Shown here: positions 62,273 to 64,000 of the stretch, piece after piece
Layout of the letters: the number at the start of each line of letters is the position of its first letter
How positions within the stretch are numbered: position 1 is the first letter of the stretch
Source of the DNA: an uncultured Eubacterium sp.
GTDB taxonomy: Bacteria; Bacillota; Clostridia; Oscillospirales; Acutalibacteraceae
Assembly (NCBI GenBank): GCA_910583925.1
Contig: CAJTZJ010000001.1
Coordinates: 62,001-126,000, forward strand
Direction: 5' to 3'
Length of the DNA: 64,000 nucleotides
Notes under the pieces: model-generated
What the model saw: only the letters and a program-made list of their open reading frames with translations
The model's database searches: none
What the model was told of the DNA's origin: nothing
Made by a program: the position numbers and the translations under genes

Positions 62273-62572
62273 TTATGCTGCTAAATCATAATTACTTATT
62301 CGTATTCCTTTAACAGTTTTGTTTCTTTTGTTTATTCGTTCGTTATGTCTTTTTTGAAAATTCTGTTCCTTTTTTCGGCAATTCTCCTTGTGCTCCCTGA
62401 TAAGAAAAAAGGCAGAAAAGATAGCAAAATAAATTAATATTTCTGCAATAAATATGATTCTCATTTGTATGCCGGTTAAATTGTCGAAAAGATGAAACGG
62501 AAGTGCCATTGCTCCGTATCCTACTGCTATTGCTGCTATTGAGATGATTGCATTGCTTAAAAACTTTTTCAT
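62273..62572 (-). CDS. Small two-helix membrane protein, unknown function
   Basis: A 99-residue protein with two hydrophobic segments (IISIAAIAVGYGAMALPF and IIFIAEILIYFAIFSAFFL) and a basic C-terminal tail. It is not recognised. The ATG lies behind a GGAGG-type site on the minus strand (the AAGGAGG complement near 62580). It is downstream of the MocR-like gene by 120 bp in the same direction but probably has its own promoter. Confidence 0.65.
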   Translation of the reverse strand: MKKFLSNAIISIAAIAVGYGAMALPFHLFDNLTGIQMRIIFIAEILIYFAIFSAFFLIREHKENCRKKEQNFQKRHNERINKRNKTVKGIRISNYDLAA

Positions 62573-62692
62573 TTGAATTCCTCCTTGAATTTCACTTTAT
62601 TGATTACAATATCATTTTATCAAAAGGAATTTCGATTGCAATAGCTGCAAAGGGCATAGTCCAAAATAATGGACTATAAAAATGAAAATTTT

Positions 62693-63952
62693 TTAAAATA
62701 TTTCCTTTTTTAATGCTTTTATAGCAGATTGAAACATATTCTGCGGAATTGTACTTGTATTTAAAATAATTTTCAGTGTTGCGTTTTCATAGCTTTCAAG
62801 CAGAACCGATATTCCGCTTTTTTCAAATATATCCGTTGTTTTGCTGAAAGGAACGCTCATAATTATTTTAAGCGCATTTTCGCTTATTTCTATTTCCGCA
62901 TTTTTAAATTCTTCAGAAAGCAGTTCTGCAAAAGCCTTCGTTTTTGCTGTATAGAATCTTCTGGTTTTTCGTATCTGTGCCTTAAGATGACCATCTCTTA
63001 TATATTGTGAAAGGGCAATCTGCTCTGTTTTTCCGGCTGTTTGATTATATTTATATATCTGTTTTTCATATTTTTCGGCAAGCTCCTCGGTCAGCACCAT
63101 AAAGCTTATTCTAATAGAGGGTAACAGTAAATTTGAAAAGGAGCTTATGTAAACAACATTCTCTCCTCCTGCAAGAGCGTGAAGTGAAGGGGTTGGCGTG
63201 CTGTTGTACTGAAAATCGCTTTCATAATCATCCTCTATTATTAGGCTATTATTTTTTGATGAATAATCTACAAGCTCAATTCTTCGCTTATTGGGCATAA
63301 CATCGCCTCTGTCATTCATATGTGACGGCGAAACATAAATAATTCCGGCATCCTTGAATCTGTATCTGACATCAAAACCGTAATCATTAAAAAGGCTTGC
63401 TCCCTGAACAAAGCTTTTATCAGGGAATGAAACCGTATCCTTATCATCTATAAGTGAGCATAGAATGCCAAGCAAGCTTTGGTGACCTGCTCCGATAACG
63501 ATTCTGTCAGGCGAAGATATAACATTCCGCTTTTCTCTTATATAGTCGGAAAGAACATTCCTAAGTTCATATTCTCCCTGTGCTTCGCCGTAGCTTAAAA
63601 GCTTTTCATCCTGCCTTAATGCGTTTTTCATATATTTTCGCCAAAGGCTGAATTCAAAACTGTTTTTATCTGCTCCGCCGCTTTTTAAATCGTATATGAT
63701 ATTGCTTTTGCCTGTATGCTTGGTTTTGTCTGCTTTTTTTGCTTTTTTATATGCAATGTAATATCCGCTTTGCGGCTCGCTGATAATAAAGCCGTCTGCC
63801 GCAAGAGCAAAATAAGCATTCTGAATAGTTGTTCGGCTGACTCCGTAAATGGCTGCTGCTTTTCTTATAGAGGGAAGCTTCGCTCCCGGCAGCCATTGTT
63901 CGGAAATGATTTCTTTTCTTATTCTATTATATAATTCATCATATTTACTCAT
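62693..63952 (-). CDS. MocR/PdxR-type GntR regulator lacking the PLP lysine
   Basis: This 419-residue protein has an N-terminal GntR winged helix (residues 1-68, with LPGAKLPSIRKAAAIYGVSR) and an aminotransferase-I-like domain (about 110-419). The PLP-domain landmarks IVIGAGHQSLLGI, SPSHMNDRGD and IIEDDYESDFQY are present. At the usual PLP site, where the family has SFSKTLxPxLR, it reads SSFSNLLLPSIRI, so the Schiff-base Lys is Asn. PLP cannot be bound covalently in the normal way. Targets are unknown. The short sequence after 63952 holds no further gene. Confidence 0.85.
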   Translation of the reverse strand: MSKYDELYNRIRKEIISEQWLPGAKLPSIRKAAAIYGVSRTTIQNAYFALAADGFIISEPQSGYYIAYKKAKKADKTKHTGKSNIIYDLKSGGADKNSFEFSLWRKYMKNALRQDEKLLSYGEAQGEYELRNVLSDYIREKRNVISSPDRIVIGAGHQSLLGILCSLIDDKDTVSFPDKSFVQGASLFNDYGFDVRYRFKDAGIIYVSPSHMNDRGDVMPNKRRIELVDYSSKNNSLIIEDDYESDFQYNSTPTPSLHALAGGENVVYISSFSNLLLPSIRISFMVLTEELAEKYEKQIYKYNQTAGKTEQIALSQYIRDGHLKAQIRKTRRFYTAKTKAFAELLSEEFKNAEIEISENALKIIMSVPFSKTTDIFEKSGISVLLESYENATLKIILNTSTIPQNMFQSAIKALKKEIF

Positions 63953-64000
63953 AAACTGTACTCTAAAAAATAGTTAAAATTGCGTATATAATCAATGCCG

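Noticed and set aside
1..64000. tRNA or rRNA genes
   Set aside because: I saw no cloverleaf with a TTCRA-type T arm or rRNA-like sequence in the intergenic gaps. A covariance-model scan would be decisive.

Overview
The window looks like chromosome from a gut-type, low-to-moderate GC Firmicute of class Clostridia, probably Ruminococcaceae/Oscillospiraceae-like. The reasons are strong AGGAGG-type ribosome binding sites, the Gram-positive gene order of the spc/alpha ribosomal operons (secY-adk-map-infA-rpmJ-rpsM-rpsK-rpsD-rpoA-rplQ), zinc-type L36 and S4, a bacterial purO, and a GH127 arabinofuranosidase with sugar importers. No genus can be named from sequence alone.

Layout. 1-7.6 kb: end of the spc operon and the alpha operon. 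7.6-12.2 kb: a remnant of an ECF sigma gene, then purine genes purE-purM-purN-purO-purD. 12.3-15.3 kb: an adaptor plus a MacB-like permease without an ATPase gene. 15.3-19.3 kb: a NahK-like sugar kinase, an iron alcohol dehydrogenase and an MmsA-type aldehyde dehydrogenase. 19.4-21.0 kb: feoA and the 5' two thirds of feoB. About 21.005-49.79 kb: a 28.8-kb integrated mobilizable element that splits feoB. 49.8-64 kb: the 3' third of feoB, a wall-polymer glycosyltransferase fusion, two GPH sugar importers, an esterase, a broken PAP2 gene, an Xre-type membrane regulator, the GH127 enzyme and a degenerate MocR-type regulator.

The mobile element. A large serine recombinase sits at its right end. 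Imperfect 20-bp inverted arms (17/20) lie symmetrically around a TT dinucleotide at each junction. Joining the flanks at TT restores an uninterrupted FeoB reading frame with the family motif SPCNGRFP, so both ends can be placed almost to the base. The backbone carries a MobA-type relaxase, MobC, a RepA-like ATPase and small accessory genes but no conjugation pore, so it is best described as an integrative mobilizable element.

The cargo. About 22.9-41.9 kb is an AT-rich type VII secretion (T7SS/ESX-like) locus: an EssC/YukB ATPase with an FHA domain, a YukD ubiquitin-like protein, two WXG100-family proteins, a WXG/coiled-coil protein, a small helical protein, a lipoprotein with a Big_2 domain, a DUF6382/zinc-ribbon/FHA protein, a PP2C phosphatase, a transmembrane Ser/Thr kinase, a membrane protein with Thr-rich possible FHA-docking motifs, and a 1779-residue membrane-anchored surface protein with eight CxxC motifs and Ig-like repeats. 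The set suggests secretion gated by Ser/Thr phosphorylation and FHA binding.

The most striking signal lies just upstream. A tyrosine recombinase gene is enclosed by a perfect 24-bp inverted repeat (21467-21490 and 22860-22883) whose right copy ends 38 bp before the essC start codon. Inside the segment, on the minus strand, is a strong sigma-A promoter (TTGACA-18-TAGAAT, extended -10). It now points left, away from the T7SS genes and into a terminator. Inversion between the repeats would aim it at essC. The arrangement predicts a phase-variable T7SS carried on a mobilizable element and recorded here in the apparent OFF orientation.
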